In this document: positions 1-9,036 of the stretch, piece after piece
How positions within the stretch are numbered: position 1 is the stretch's first letter
Layout: each line of letters opens with the position of its first letter
Origin: Deltaproteobacteria bacterium
GTDB lineage: Bacteria; SAR324; NAC60-12
Direction: 5' to 3'
Length of the DNA: 32,137 nt
Assembly (NCBI GenBank): GCA_018645085.1
Contig: JABGPG010000273.1
Coordinates: 3,863-35,999, forward strand
Made by a program: the position numbers and the translations under genes
The notes under the pieces: generated by a model
Seen by the model: only the letters and a program-made list of their open reading frames with translations
Told to the model about the DNA's origin: nothing
Databases searched by the model: none

Positions 1-65
1 GGACTGTTCATTATATTCAGACTTGATTACATGCAAAAAAGAAAATCAGGTGAAATTTCGGGTTT

Positions 66-593
66 TTAATTATTAAGTAAAAAGCGCTCTTTGATAAAAT
101 CAGCAATTTCATCAATATCATTTAAATCTAAAACGGGCAACTGAATATTTTCGTCTGGAGCTAAATCTGTTGCTAAGGCAATGATGTCGGAGTCATTTGG
201 GTATAACAGCGGTTTTCCAAGACTCGGCCGGTGCAGTTCAATCTTTGCCAGTGGTGCGTGCTTAAACCCTTCAACCAGAACTAGATCCAATTCACTGAGC
301 GACAAATGCGGTAGTAGCTCCTCAAGTGACGGGTCACCTTTTCTTTCAGGCGACTCATGTACGAGTGCCCAGCGTTTTGCTGAAGCAACCATCATTTCAC
401 AAGCTCCGGCTTTTCGCAACTCATAGCTGTCTTTGCCCGGATGGTCAATATCAAACTGGTGATGAGCATGTTTGACCAGTCCTATTTTTAAGCCATTACG
501 GTTTAAAACAGGAATCAAACGTGTCAGCAAGGTTGTTTTTCCGGTGCCGCTATAAGCACAAAATCCAAGCAGAGGTGGAGTTACTGTTAACAT
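66..593 (-). CDS. mobB: Molybdopterin-guanine dinucleotide biosynthesis adaptor MobB
   Basis: A 175-residue P-loop GTPase-type protein that assists MobA in attaching GMP to molybdopterin, giving the bis-MGD cofactor used by DMSO-reductase-family enzymes such as formate dehydrogenase. The Walker A loop AYSGTGKTT lies at residues 13-21. The family stretch KHAHHQFDIDHPGKDSY follows, then a strand ending LVLVEGFK. The length is usual for MobB. It is the last gene of the moeA-tupABC-mobB run, 75 bp after tupC. That context agrees with a role in maturing the FDH encoded just upstream on the same strand. MobA itself is not in the window. No convincing terminator is visible in the 65 bp left before the window edge. 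Confidence 0.93.
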   Translation of the reverse strand: MLTVTPPLLGFCAYSGTGKTTLLTRLIPVLNRNGLKIGLVKHAHHQFDIDHPGKDSYELRKAGACEMMVASAKRWALVHESPERKGDPSLEELLPHLSLSELDLVLVEGFKHAPLAKIELHRPSLGKPLLYPNDSDIIALATDLAPDENIQLPVLDLNDIDEIADFIKERFLLNN

Positions 594-668
594 AAAATAA
601 TCATTATTAATTCAACTTATTGTTTCAACTACAAAACTATTGCTAAACTGACTGCCTATTGAAAATGT

Positions 669-1322
669 TCATTGTAGCAATTGTCCATTTGAGAGATCAT
701 ACTGTACATCAGCCAGTCCGTCAAAGTATTGCGGAACATGGCTGGTGATCACAATTGACATACCGGACGACTTCATCTGCTGCATTAAAAGACACGCTTG
801 CTCCCTTGACTCCTGATCCATGTTGGAAACAGGTTCATCCAGCAACAGTACCTTAGGTTTCAAAATCCAGGCTCGGGTAAAAGCAACACGCTGCTGAACA
901 CCACCTGATAAAGTATTTGCCTGCTGTTTTGCCAATTCAGTCAGTCCGGACCATTCAAGCGCTTTCTTGAGAGATTCCCTGCGTTGTTCACGGGTTAAAG
1001 AAGTGAAACGTAAACCATAAGCAACGTTTGATTCTACAGTACCACTGAACAAAAATGCTTGTTGATGCAGGTAAATAATTTCCTTGCGTATAATGGGCAT
1101 GACTTTTTTCCAGCAACGCGACTTTCCGGAAAGTTCAATTTCAGCTTTTTCTGGTTTTTCAAGTCCGGCAATGATTTTCAGCAAGGTAGTTTTACCGGAA
1201 CCATTTTTTCCTGTGAGCAAAATACACTTCCCAGGAAAAAGAGACAAATCGACTTTACGCAGAATTTCAACTTCAGCAAAAGTTTTTTCAATACCATGAA
1301 ATACAAACAAAGGTTCGCTCAT
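669..1322 (-). CDS. tupC: Tungstate/molybdate ABC transporter ATPase TupC
   Basis: A 217-residue cytoplasmic ABC ATPase that powers oxyanion import through TupB. Walker A is GKNGSGKTT (residues 38-46), the signature is LSGGVQQRVAF, Walker B is VLLLDEP, and the switch histidine sits in TSH. It is short for an importer ATPase and lacks the C-terminal TOBE/MOP domain seen in ModC, which fits the Tup/Wtp-like type. Its ATG overlaps the tupB stop by four bases (ATGA), so the two are translationally coupled. The substrate assignment rests on the neighbouring TupA, not on this protein itself. Confidence 0.9.
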   Translation of the reverse strand: MSEPLFVFHGIEKTFAEVEILRKVDLSLFPGKCILLTGKNGSGKTTLLKIIAGLEKPEKAEIELSGKSRCWKKVMPIIRKEIIYLHQQAFLFSGTVESNVAYGLRFTSLTREQRRESLKKALEWSGLTELAKQQANTLSGGVQQRVAFTRAWILKPKVLLLDEPVSNMDQESREQACLLMQQMKSSGMSIVITSHVPQYFDGLADVQYDLSNGQLLQ

Positions 1323-2020
1323 GTAGTGACCCTTTTTTTACTCTGAATATAACTCAGAAATGCAGTCAGCAGAAAAGCGAGTGACAACAAAACCAAACCC
1401 AGCGCGATTCCCTGTGCAAACTCGCCTTTACTAGTTTCAAGGGCAATTGCAGTGGTAATGTTCCGTGTATATCCCATGATATTACCACCTACCATCATCG
1501 AAATTCCCACCTCCGAAATAACCCTGCCAAATCCGGTAAGCACTGCTGCCAGCAAGCCAAAACGCACCTCATAAAATATAGTCAGGATTGTAAACCACGT
1601 AGGCGCACCCAGGGTACGTGCTGTTTCCCATACTCTACGGTCCGCTGTCTGAATTGCGGCATAACCCAATGCTACCAAAACAGGAAAACATAAAAACATC
1701 TGTCCGATTACCATGGCGCTTTGGGTGAATAATAACTTTAAATCACCAAAAGGACCTTGACGTGTCAGCAGTACATACAGGAATAATCCTACTACAACAG
1801 TCGGCACAGAAAGTAGTGAATTAAAGAAAGCAAGAATAAATCTGCTACCCGGAAAATTCCCATGATGCAACCCAAAGGCGAGCAGCAGTGCGACAGGAGT
1901 GGTTAGCAAAATTGCTTTAAGTGAGACCGAAAAGGAAAGCAGGACAATCGACCATAATTCGGCATCACCGTATAACAGTAATTGTAATGCTTGTTGTGTA
2001 GTTAACAGTAAACCGTTCAT
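1319..2020 (-). CDS. tupB: Tungstate/molybdate ABC transporter permease TupB
   Basis: A 233-residue integral inner-membrane permease with about five to six hydrophobic segments. It has the binding-protein-dependent permease loop around ETARTLGAPTWFTILTIFY, which docks on the ATPase. The open frame extends 26 codons further upstream, into tupA. I chose the internal ATG at 2018-2020 because the product then begins MNGLLLTTQQAL as TupB proteins usually do, and because it falls one base after the tupA stop. Its stop overlaps the tupC start. It transports the oxyanion delivered by TupA. Confidence 0.9.
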   Translation of the reverse strand: MNGLLLTTQQALQLLLYGDAELWSIVLLSFSVSLKAILLTTPVALLLAFGLHHGNFPGSRFILAFFNSLLSVPTVVVGLFLYVLLTRQGPFGDLKLLFTQSAMVIGQMFLCFPVLVALGYAAIQTADRRVWETARTLGAPTWFTILTIFYEVRFGLLAAVLTGFGRVISEVGISMMVGGNIMGYTRNITTAIALETSKGEFAQGIALGLVLLSLAFLLTAFLSYIQSKKRVTT

Positions 2021-2021
2021 T

Positions 2022-2825
2022 TCAGTTTTTAATTGCAGTTGGGATAAACAATGGTTGTCCCTGCAGACGGAAATTCCTGATACGGTTTTGACCTTCAACT
2101 GAGGTCAACCAGGCAATCAGCGACATGGCACCCAGATAATTGATGCTCGGATATCGTGCGGGATTGACCGCGATTATGCTGTAAGGATTATATAATTCAG
2201 CATCGCCTTCTGCCAATAATTTTAGTGATAATTTAGCGCGCATAACCAGCCATGTTCCTCGATCAGTAATTGTATAAGCATTCAATTCGTCAGCAATTTG
2301 CAGGGCACGTCCCATACCCTGTCCTACTTCACGATACCATGATATTTCCGGTTTCCATTGGGCTTTTTTCCAGAGTTGCAGTTCCTTTTTATGAGTCCCG
2401 GAATCGTCACCACGCGAAACAAACAAATTTTTTCCACGTGCAATTTTCTGTAAACTTCTCACAGCATTATTTTCACCATGGATATTTGCCGGATCATCAG
2501 TAGGTCCGACAATCACAAAATCATTGTACATCAGACTGCGACGATTTAAGCCAAATCCTGCATCAACAAAACGCATTTCCGCTGTTGGCGCATGCACCAG
2601 CACTACATCTACATTGCCGTCCTGCCCCATACGCAGTGCCTGTCCAGTACCGACTGAAAGCACATGCACCACATTGCCTGTCTGTTTTTCAAAATACGGA
2701 ATGAGAACTTTAAGCAGACCTGAGTTTTCGGTACTGGTAGTCGTTGCTAATCTGATCGGTTCTGCCTGAACAATCCCTGTGCCGATAATGCAGATGAGGA
2801 TTACTAATAGTAATTTATTCATCAT
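2022..2825 (-). CDS. tupA: Tungstate-binding periplasmic protein TupA
   Basis: A periplasmic solute-binding protein of about 267 residues. A signal peptide (MMNKLLLVILICIIGTGIVQA, cut before EPIRLA) is followed by the TupA hallmark TTTSTENSGLL, then VGTGQALRMGQDGNVDVVLVHAP and MYNDFVIVGPTDDPA. The TTTST and GTGQA loops bind the tetrahedral oxyanion in this family. TupA members usually prefer tungstate strongly, though some also take molybdate; sequence alone cannot settle which. The start is one of two adjacent ATGs (2825 or 2822) inside the end of moeA, an overlap of 8-11 bp. This implies coupling with moeA. The gene is complete and lies mid-operon. Confidence 0.93.
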   Translation of the reverse strand: MMNKLLLVILICIIGTGIVQAEPIRLATTTSTENSGLLKVLIPYFEKQTGNVVHVLSVGTGQALRMGQDGNVDVVLVHAPTAEMRFVDAGFGLNRRSLMYNDFVIVGPTDDPANIHGENNAVRSLQKIARGKNLFVSRGDDSGTHKKELQLWKKAQWKPEISWYREVGQGMGRALQIADELNAYTITDRGTWLVMRAKLSLKLLAEGDAELYNPYSIIAVNPARYPSINYLGAMSLIAWLTSVEGQNRIRNFRLQGQPLFIPTAIKN

Positions 2826-4068
2826 AGAGCCACACCAACACTTCATCACCTTCCGCAAATCCTTCTGATTCTTCTTCAGTCAACATAAATGCGTCCGCTT
2901 GAGTTGTCGTAGACAGAATTGAGGCACCACCGGCAGCAATAAAATAAGCACGTTCGTTTTCAATCCGGAGACGCACATATTCAGTACGACCAATTTGGGA
3001 AGATATTTTAGTTGCAAGTTTCACAAGTTTAGTCCGGTAAGGCCAGTCTGCCGAACGCCCGCCCATCAGCCTCAGCGAACGGCCGACAAAATAATCATAG
3101 GCTGATAAACATGAGACTGGATTTCCCGGCAGCAAAAATACTTTTTTCGCGGCGCCCGCTGATTTTCCGGGAATCAGCCCAAATCCCGTCGGAGCAGCAG
3201 GTCGCATTGGTATTCCGTGTACTAGTAATTCACCAAGTTCATCCAGCAGGATCGGTCCATAATCCTCAATTCCCACAGAAGTACCGCCAGTTACGCAAAT
3301 GAGATCAGCAGTTGATTCACTTAAATGCTGCTGTAATAAATCGCGCTCATCCGGAAGATGATGAACTGCTGTTAAAAGACCGCCATCGCGTTTAATCAAT
3401 GGTGAGAGCATGACAGAATTTGAATCAATGATTTTTACTCCGCCGGCTTGCTCTCCGGGTTTCAGCAATTCATTTCCGGTGATCAATAATTCAACTTCCG
3501 GTTTGCGGATAACTTTAACATTTTTCAAACCGATACTCGACAAAACTCCGATGTCCTGCGGGCGGAGAGTACGACCACTCTTGAGTAAAGACTGGTTTTT
3601 CTTAATATCTTCACCAATCTGCCCTACATGTTTTCCTGGAGATACTGCATCAAGAACTTGAATTTGATTGCAGACTAATTCAGCATTTTCTGCAATCAAA
3701 ACTGCATTCGTCCCTTTTGGCAGTGGCCCTCCAGTCATGATACTCAATGCTTCTCCGGACTGAACTTCTGCATCAAACGTTTGTCCAGGAGTAATTTGTC
3801 CGACAACTCGAAACATTAACGGATTGTAACTAGTCGCTCCAAAGGTGGATTCAGCATCAATAGCATATCCGTCCATGGCTGAGCGCTCAAAGTTTGGCAC
3901 ATTTACAGGTGAAATTATTTCCTGTGCTAATATCCGCCCACTTGCTTCTACAGTAAGTATCTCTTCTGAAGATAATAACTGTGAGTGTTCCTTGATCAAT
4001 TTCAGCAATGTTTTGACAGGTGTTCGCTTAAGAAATCCGCGCATGCGAATGTCAGCTATTGACTTCAT
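2815..4068 (-). CDS. moeA: Molybdopterin molybdotransferase MoeA
   Basis: A cytoplasmic enzyme of 417 residues that inserts molybdate (or tungstate) into adenylylated molybdopterin. Visible family blocks are NFERSAMDGYAI near the N-terminus, the MPT-binding VTGGTSVGIEDYG in the central MoCF domain, and LPGNPVSCLSAY, followed by the C-terminal beta domain. It leads the tup operon, coupling metal insertion to metal uptake. The start is uncertain: ATG at 4068 gives MKSIADIRMRGF, and a second ATG eight codons later (4044) begins MRGFLKRTPV, closer to typical MoeA N-termini. Neither has a clear Shine-Dalgarno sequence. A candidate promoter and structured leader precede it. Confidence 0.94.
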   Translation of the reverse strand: MKSIADIRMRGFLKRTPVKTLLKLIKEHSQLLSSEEILTVEASGRILAQEIISPVNVPNFERSAMDGYAIDAESTFGATSYNPLMFRVVGQITPGQTFDAEVQSGEALSIMTGGPLPKGTNAVLIAENAELVCNQIQVLDAVSPGKHVGQIGEDIKKNQSLLKSGRTLRPQDIGVLSSIGLKNVKVIRKPEVELLITGNELLKPGEQAGGVKIIDSNSVMLSPLIKRDGGLLTAVHHLPDERDLLQQHLSESTADLICVTGGTSVGIEDYGPILLDELGELLVHGIPMRPAAPTGFGLIPGKSAGAAKKVFLLPGNPVSCLSAYDYFVGRSLRLMGGRSADWPYRTKLVKLATKISSQIGRTEYVRLRIENERAYFIAAGGASILSTTTQADAFMLTEEESEGFAEGDEVLVWLYDE

Positions 4069-4112
4069 TTAACAAATTGTCTGCAAGGAATTAAATTTAT
4101 ATTTAAGACTTT

Positions 4113-4191
4113 TCAAGTACATCCTCAATGTCCCAGCCAAGCTGGCATTCAGAGAATCCGTGAAAATACGGATGAAAAATCCTTGATGCTC
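4113..4191 (-). ncRNA. Candidate structured 5' leader of moeA operon
   Basis: Read on the minus strand, this stretch folds into several helices. An outer stem is UCAAG (4186-4182) with CUUGA (4117-4113). An inner stem is CAUCC (4174-4170) with GGAUG (4124-4120). A local hairpin is AUCCGU/ACGGAU (4173-4168 with 4161-4156). A second hairpin is CCAGC-UUG-GCUGG (4145-4133), which can be lengthened outward by AAUG/CAUU. The inner stem and the AUCCGU hairpin share bases, so they exclude each other, as in riboswitch-like leaders. It sits between a candidate promoter and moeA. No known family was confirmed; a molybdenum-cofactor riboswitch is the obvious alternative but I cannot recognise its consensus here. 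Confidence 0.35.
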
Positions 4192-4197
4192 TCACAA

Positions 4198-4226
4198 CTA
4201 ATATGCTTGTGCAAGGCAAATGGAAA
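4198..4226 (-). promoter_or_regulatory. Candidate sigma70 promoter of moeA-tup-mobB operon
   Basis: On the minus strand, TTTCCA (4226-4221) is followed after 17 bases by TATTAG (4203-4198), each matching four of six consensus bases. Transcription would start near 4191, directly ahead of the structured leader. It is weak by sequence, but its position between the FDH terminator and moeA is sensible. Confidence 0.3.
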
Positions 4227-4261
4227 GAATTTATACAGAAGTAATATTTTCAATGAGGAGG

Positions 4262-4301
4262 GAAAAATAAAACGAGGCTTCCGAACGGAAACCCCGCTTT
4301 A
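4262..4301 (-). terminator. Rho-independent terminator of the FDH operon
   Basis: On the minus strand, a long stem formed by AAAGCGGGGTTTCC and GGAAGCCTCGTTTT (a few G-T pairs, four-base loop GTTC) runs into TTTTATTTTT. It lies about 30 bp after the cytochrome b subunit stop. It separates the FDH operon from the moeA operon, which is transcribed in the same direction. Confidence 0.85.
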
Positions 4302-4331
4302 TAATTCTGAAGTATTATAGCCGATAGAGAA

Positions 4332-5426
4332 TCAAGAAGCTGATACTTTACCGGTTGAAAGTCCCGCAGGACCACTTGAAGATTTAGCGGATTTTTTGGC
4401 TTTTGCAGGAGCTTCTTCACCCATTTGTTCAGCATACCACAAATCGTGATGTTGCTTAGCCCACGCAGTATCTACCTCACCGGTTACCATTCCGTTGAAA
4501 GCACCTTCTACTCCAATGCTTCCCATGTAGGTATGTCCCAGTGAAACTGCAATCAAAATCAAACCACTGACAGAATGCAGAATGTGCATGGTAATCATGG
4601 TATTGCGCAGCGGTTCAAGGTTAGGCATAACCAGAATTACTCCGGAAACAATCAGCACAGTACCTCCGATTGTCAGCAGCCAGAACCAGATTTTTTCACC
4701 AGCGTTATTTTTACCGGATGACGGATGACTGCCGTCAAACATCCCCCCTGATTTAGCCAACCATTCCGCGTCTTCTGAGCGAAACATGTTGTCCTTGAGC
4801 CAAGGCAGAATCATCATCACCAGTGCAACTGCAAAAGGAATTCCCAACAAGTCGTGAACATCTTTACAGAACATGGCAAGTCCGGCGAAACCCTCTCTAC
4901 CAAAAAGTGGTATCAAAACCGCTCTTCCATAAAGTAGAATCAAACCGCTGATTGACATGACAAAGAAAGTCACAGCAACAATCCAATGGATACATCTATC
5001 GTAGAGATTCCAACGTTTTATTTTGGTACCGGAAAGTTCGCCTTCAACTTTCATCGGTCCCGCAAACATGAAATACCCAGCAACTGCCACCAGTATAAAG
5101 GCAATCAGCCATGCACCATAAGGCGAAATTGTGTCATTACGCAACACACGCCAGATTTCACCACTGTCGTTAACCAGATTCCCTGCTTCCGGAGCCCGGT
5201 CTGTTGTGTAGCCACTTCCGCCTTGTCTAATCTCGCCCCAATAAGCGGAGCGTGGATTATCAGTGAATTCACCCTTGGCCTGTACCGTATCCGTGGTCAT
5301 AAAATAACCGGGAATTGGTGCCAGGACAACAATCATCCACATGGCGACAAACGTCCACAAAATCCTGCGATTGCGACGTTTTCTACGGCTACCTTCATCT
5401 GTAGTATTATTTTCTGAATTCAACAT
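4332..5426 (-). CDS. fdhC: Formate dehydrogenase cytochrome b (gamma) subunit
   Basis: A 364-residue membrane subunit that carries electrons from the FeS subunit to quinone. An N-terminal membrane helix (residues ~22-43) and a periplasmic loop with NPRSAYWGEIRQGGSGYTT precede a second helix (~103-122). The four-helix cytochrome b556 domain then carries likely haem ligands at His147 (RCIHW), His191 (VHD), His281 or 284 (MHILH) and His298 (SLGHTY). The tail is rich in Ala, Lys and Ser. The start at 5426 is chosen for the GAGGAG site at 5438-5433, which overlaps the fdhB stop; a longer frame reaching 5468 runs into fdhB and is unlikely. It is the last gene before the terminator. Confidence 0.94.
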   Translation of the reverse strand: MLNSENNTTDEGSRRKRRNRRILWTFVAMWMIVVLAPIPGYFMTTDTVQAKGEFTDNPRSAYWGEIRQGGSGYTTDRAPEAGNLVNDSGEIWRVLRNDTISPYGAWLIAFILVAVAGYFMFAGPMKVEGELSGTKIKRWNLYDRCIHWIVAVTFFVMSISGLILLYGRAVLIPLFGREGFAGLAMFCKDVHDLLGIPFAVALVMMILPWLKDNMFRSEDAEWLAKSGGMFDGSHPSSGKNNAGEKIWFWLLTIGGTVLIVSGVILVMPNLEPLRNTMITMHILHSVSGLILIAVSLGHTYMGSIGVEGAFNGMVTGEVDTAWAKQHHDLWYAEQMGEEAPAKAKKSAKSSSGPAGLSTGKVSAS

Positions 5427-5437
5427 ATGAATCTCCT

Positions 5438-6025
5438 CTATTCTCCGTAGGCGCTGGACCAGCCCCAAGTATCAGGACGTCCTCCGCGTTGCATGACCCT
5501 TGATGTGAAGGTTTGCGAAATCTGGTCACTATCACCAGCCAGCAAAGCTTTTGTCGAACACATTTCCGCACAGAGAGGTAGTTTGCCTTCGGCTAAACGG
5601 TTGGAACCGTACTTACTCTCTTCTTCAGCAGAACCATCCGCGGTTTCAGGACCACCTGCACAGTAAGTACATTTGTCCATTTTACCACGAACACCAAATG
5701 CTTCGTTTTGAGGAAACTGCGGTGCGCCAAAAGGACAGGCGTAGAAGCAGTAACCACATCCGATGCACATGTCTTTATTGTGCAGGACAACACCATCAGA
5801 TGTCGTCGAGAAGCAGTCAACCGGACAGACTGCCTGACAAGGCGCATCTGTACAGTGCATGCAGGCGACCGAGATTGACTTCTCACCCGGTTCACCATCA
5901 TTAAGAGTTACAACCCTGCGTCGGTTAATTCCCCAGGGTACATCATTTTCATTTTTGCAAGCTGTGATGCAAGCATTGCATTCTATGCAACGTTCGGCGT
6001 CACAGAGAAATTTCATTCGAGCCAT
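5438..6025 (-). CDS. fdhB: Formate dehydrogenase iron-sulfur (beta) subunit
   Basis: A 195-residue ferredoxin-like subunit with four cysteine groups for [4Fe-4S] clusters. They are C8 plus CIECNACITAC (13-23), CMHCTDAPCQAVCPVDC, CIGCGYCFYACPFG, and CTYCAGG paired with LCAEMC. It relays electrons from the catalytic subunit to the cytochrome b subunit. It has no signal peptide of its own, so it is probably exported together with the Tat-targeted catalytic subunit, as is known for this family. It has a good ribosome site (AAGGAG) and starts 18 bp after the fdhA stop. Unlike E. coli FdnH it has no C-terminal membrane anchor, matching the shorter FdhB type. Confidence 0.95.
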   Translation of the reverse strand: MARMKFLCDAERCIECNACITACKNENDVPWGINRRRVVTLNDGEPGEKSISVACMHCTDAPCQAVCPVDCFSTTSDGVVLHNKDMCIGCGYCFYACPFGAPQFPQNEAFGVRGKMDKCTYCAGGPETADGSAEEESKYGSNRLAEGKLPLCAEMCSTKALLAGDSDQISQTFTSRVMQRGGRPDTWGWSSAYGE

Positions 6026-6043
6026 TGGTTCTCCTTATCTCAG

Positions 6044-8935
6044 TTATGCCAGTTCAATTTTACACAGCGAGCACTTAGTCTCCTGCATTTGTGTGACAGA
6101 ATCATATCCATAGGTAAGTGCCGTATTGGCAGCCTCACCCAACACATAGGGATCGCTTCCTTTTGGATACTTGTTACGCAGATCTTTGCCTTCAAAGTGT
6201 CCGCCAAAATGGAACGGCATGAAAACCACTCCTGGTGCAACACGCCGAGTAATCATGGCCTTGACTTTAAGACGCGCTCCTTCTGCACCTTCCAGCCAGA
6301 TATCCAGACCATCCTTGATTCCATTGTCATTTGCGTCTTTCGGATTAATTTCCGCAAACATTTCCTGCTGTAGTTCTGCCAGCCAAGGATTTGATCGAGA
6401 TTCATCACCTCCACCTTCATACTCAACCAGACGACCGCTGGTTAAAATCAACGGATACTGTCCGGTATGATCTGTGGACTGTATGCTTTCGTAACGGGTT
6501 GGCAGGCGGTAATGACTTTTCCGATCCTCATAAGTTGGATACTTAGCCACCAAATCCCGACGGCTGGTATAGAGCGGTTCTCTATGAACAGGCACAGGAT
6601 CCGGGAATGTCCAGACCTTCACTCTGGCCTTTGCATTTCCGAATGGTGCGCAACCATGTTTGATTGCAACGCGCTGAATTCCACCGGAAAGATCTGTTTT
6701 CCAGTTGGTCTTGCTGCCGGCAACTTTTGCTATCGCTGCTTTTTCCGCAGCTGTTAAATCTGAGTCCCAACCGAGTCTTTCTAGCATAGCCATACTAAAT
6801 TCCGGATGGCCGTCTCGTAACTCATTACCTACTGGAAACGAACCTTCCGCCAGCAAATTCACACCTTCATGCTCAACACCGAAACGTGCACGGAAGTTAA
6901 GACCGCCTTCCGCAACTGGTTTACTTGGATCATAAAGGTTTGGTGTTCCAGGATGTTTCATTTCCGGAGTCCCCCAACACGGCCACGGCAGTCCGTAATA
7001 TTCTCCATCAACAGGTCCACCTTCTGCTTTCAGTGAAGTTGTATTAAAGGTATGCCAGTTTTTCTGTTGAAGTTTCAAACGCTCCGGACTTTGACCTGTG
7101 TAACCGATGGTCCACATACCTCCGTTGAACTCACGGGTAATATCCTCGATATAAGGCTCTTCATTGACAACTTTGATATTTTTCGTGAATTCTTTATCGA
7201 AACCAAATTTCCGGGCAAACTTATACATGATCGTATGATCCGGAAGAGATTCAAACAGAGGAGCGATTACTCTGTCACGCCACTGCAGTGAGCGGTTGGA
7301 AGCGGTAAGAGAACCGTATGTTTCAAACTGTGTCGAGGCCGGAAGGAGATATACTCCATCCTTGCGGTCGTGCATCACAGCCGAAACTGTTGGATATGGA
7401 TCAATGATCACCATCAAGTCCAACTTCTCCATGGCGGTTTTCATTTCCTTACCACGAGTTTGACTGTTTGGTGCGTGACCCCAGAGGACCATGGCCCTGA
7501 TGTTGTCTTTCTGAGTAATATTTTCTTTATCTTCAAGCACCCCGTCTATCCAGCGTGAAACCGGAATACCTTTGGTATGCATGGGTGATTTACCACCTTC
7601 ATAGGCCTGTTGGTCAAAACGTGATTTAACCCAGTTAAAATCCAGATCCCAAACACGCGACCAATGTTTCCAGGCTCCGGCTGACAAGCCGTAATAACCC
7701 GGCAGACTATGCGAAAGAATACAAAAGTCAGTAGCACCCTGCACATTGTCGTGTCCGCGGAAAATATTTGCTCCGCCGCCTGCTTTACCAATGTTACCCA
7801 ATGCCAGTTGAAACGCGCAATAAGCACGTGTATTATTATTTCCAATCGTGTGCTGTGTTCCGCCCATACACCAGATGAAAGTTCCCGGTGAATTCTTCGC
7901 CATTATTTCAGCAGCTTTTTTGACCGTTGCTTCATCAGCACCGGTAACGCGTTCTACTTCAGCAGGAGTCCATTTTTCAACTTCTGCTTTTACATCTTCC
8001 ATTCCGAAAACACGTTGATCGATATATTCCTGATCCTCCCAGCCATTATTAAAAATATGCCACATCATCCCCCAGATTATTGCCACATCACTTCCTGGCC
8101 TGATGCGTACATAATGATCAGCATGTACTGCGGTACGCGTGAAACGCGGGTCAATCACCAGCAGTTTTGCTCCCTTTTCTTTTGCTTTAAAAATATGCAG
8201 CATTGAAACCGGATGTGCTTCTGATGGATTTCCACCAATAACCAGCATCGATTTACTGTTATGAATATCATTGAGGGAGTTAGTCATCGCACCGTAGCCC
8301 CATGTATTTGCTACACCTGCAACTGTAGTTGAGTGACAAATCCGAGCTTGGTGATCCACATTATTCGTGCCCCACATTGCCGCAAACTTTCTGAACAGAT
8401 AGGATTGTTCATTGTTGAACTTCGCTGAACCAAGCCAGTACACCGAATCCGGTCCTGATTTTTCACGGATCTGCATCATTTGATCACCTACCTCATCAAT
8501 GGCCTGATTCCAGGAAACACGTTTCCACTGGCCACCAACAAGTTTCATCGGGTACTTTAGCCGGCGTTCGCCATGTCCATGTTCGCGTACGGCAGCTCCT
8601 TTAGCACAGTGAGCACCCAGACTGATTGGATGATCAAATGCAGGCTCCTGTCCAGTCCAGACACCATTTTGAACTTCAGCATAAACACCGCAACCTACCG
8701 CGCAATGGGTACATATTGAGCGAATTTTCTCAATTTTGCCTCCCGCTGCACTACCTGAGGCGGCATGTGCCTTCTTCATCATTCCCGGCGTGAGCATCGA
8801 CGTCAGTGCCGTGCCTCCTGCCGCTAAACCGGAATTACGCAAAAAGGTTCTACGGTCAACCGAAGACCCCTTAAAACCTGCTGATACTCCTTGCGCCTGT
8901 TCCTGATTCTCAGCTTTTTTTCTGATTAATTTCAT
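6044..8935 (-). CDS. fdhA: Periplasmic formate dehydrogenase catalytic (alpha) subunit, Cys-ligand type
   Basis: A 963-residue molybdopterin oxidoreductase that oxidises formate to CO2. The Tat motif DRRTFLRNSG (from residue 27) is followed by a hydrophobic stretch and a likely cut after AHA. The proximal [4Fe-4S] cluster has Cys75, Cys78, Cys82 and Cys110. The metal ligand is Cys200 in ARICHSTTVAG; its codon (8338-8336) is TGT, so this is not a selenoprotein. His201 is the usual adjacent catalytic histidine. The C-terminal MGD-binding domain is present (IWLEGAEGARLKVKAMITRRVAPGV region). Metal may be Mo or W; the nearby tupABC genes favour W as inference. The fdhD sulfurtransferase gene, usually required, is not in the window. 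Confidence 0.96.
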   Translation of the reverse strand: MKLIRKKAENQEQAQGVSAGFKGSSVDRRTFLRNSGLAAGGTALTSMLTPGMMKKAHAASGSAAGGKIEKIRSICTHCAVGCGVYAEVQNGVWTGQEPAFDHPISLGAHCAKGAAVREHGHGERRLKYPMKLVGGQWKRVSWNQAIDEVGDQMMQIREKSGPDSVYWLGSAKFNNEQSYLFRKFAAMWGTNNVDHQARICHSTTVAGVANTWGYGAMTNSLNDIHNSKSMLVIGGNPSEAHPVSMLHIFKAKEKGAKLLVIDPRFTRTAVHADHYVRIRPGSDVAIIWGMMWHIFNNGWEDQEYIDQRVFGMEDVKAEVEKWTPAEVERVTGADEATVKKAAEIMAKNSPGTFIWCMGGTQHTIGNNNTRAYCAFQLALGNIGKAGGGANIFRGHDNVQGATDFCILSHSLPGYYGLSAGAWKHWSRVWDLDFNWVKSRFDQQAYEGGKSPMHTKGIPVSRWIDGVLEDKENITQKDNIRAMVLWGHAPNSQTRGKEMKTAMEKLDLMVIIDPYPTVSAVMHDRKDGVYLLPASTQFETYGSLTASNRSLQWRDRVIAPLFESLPDHTIMYKFARKFGFDKEFTKNIKVVNEEPYIEDITREFNGGMWTIGYTGQSPERLKLQQKNWHTFNTTSLKAEGGPVDGEYYGLPWPCWGTPEMKHPGTPNLYDPSKPVAEGGLNFRARFGVEHEGVNLLAEGSFPVGNELRDGHPEFSMAMLERLGWDSDLTAAEKAAIAKVAGSKTNWKTDLSGGIQRVAIKHGCAPFGNAKARVKVWTFPDPVPVHREPLYTSRRDLVAKYPTYEDRKSHYRLPTRYESIQSTDHTGQYPLILTSGRLVEYEGGGDESRSNPWLAELQQEMFAEINPKDANDNGIKDGLDIWLEGAEGARLKVKAMITRRVAPGVVFMPFHFGGHFEGKDLRNKYPKGSDPYVLGEAANTALTYGYDSVTQMQETKCSLCKIELA

Positions 8936-9036
8936 TGTTGTTTCTCCATTACTATAATGCCTGTTGTTTGTTTGTTGACGTTTAGCAGCATTTTGACCTG
9001 AAGCTTAGCCTGGCAAATGCTTAGCAGTCCCCAAAC

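Noticed and set aside
4113-4191. Assigning the moeA leader as a known Moco riboswitch
   Set aside because: The folding is suggestive but I could not recognise the conserved core of that family, so it is listed only as a structured leader.
5551-5904. Frames opposite and within fdhB
   Set aside because: They overlap the complete iron-sulfur subunit gene, whose cysteine motifs account for the sequence.
8336-8338. Possible selenocysteine codon in fdhA
   Set aside because: The metal-ligand codon reads TGT (Cys) on the coding strand, not TGA, and the frame is open throughout.
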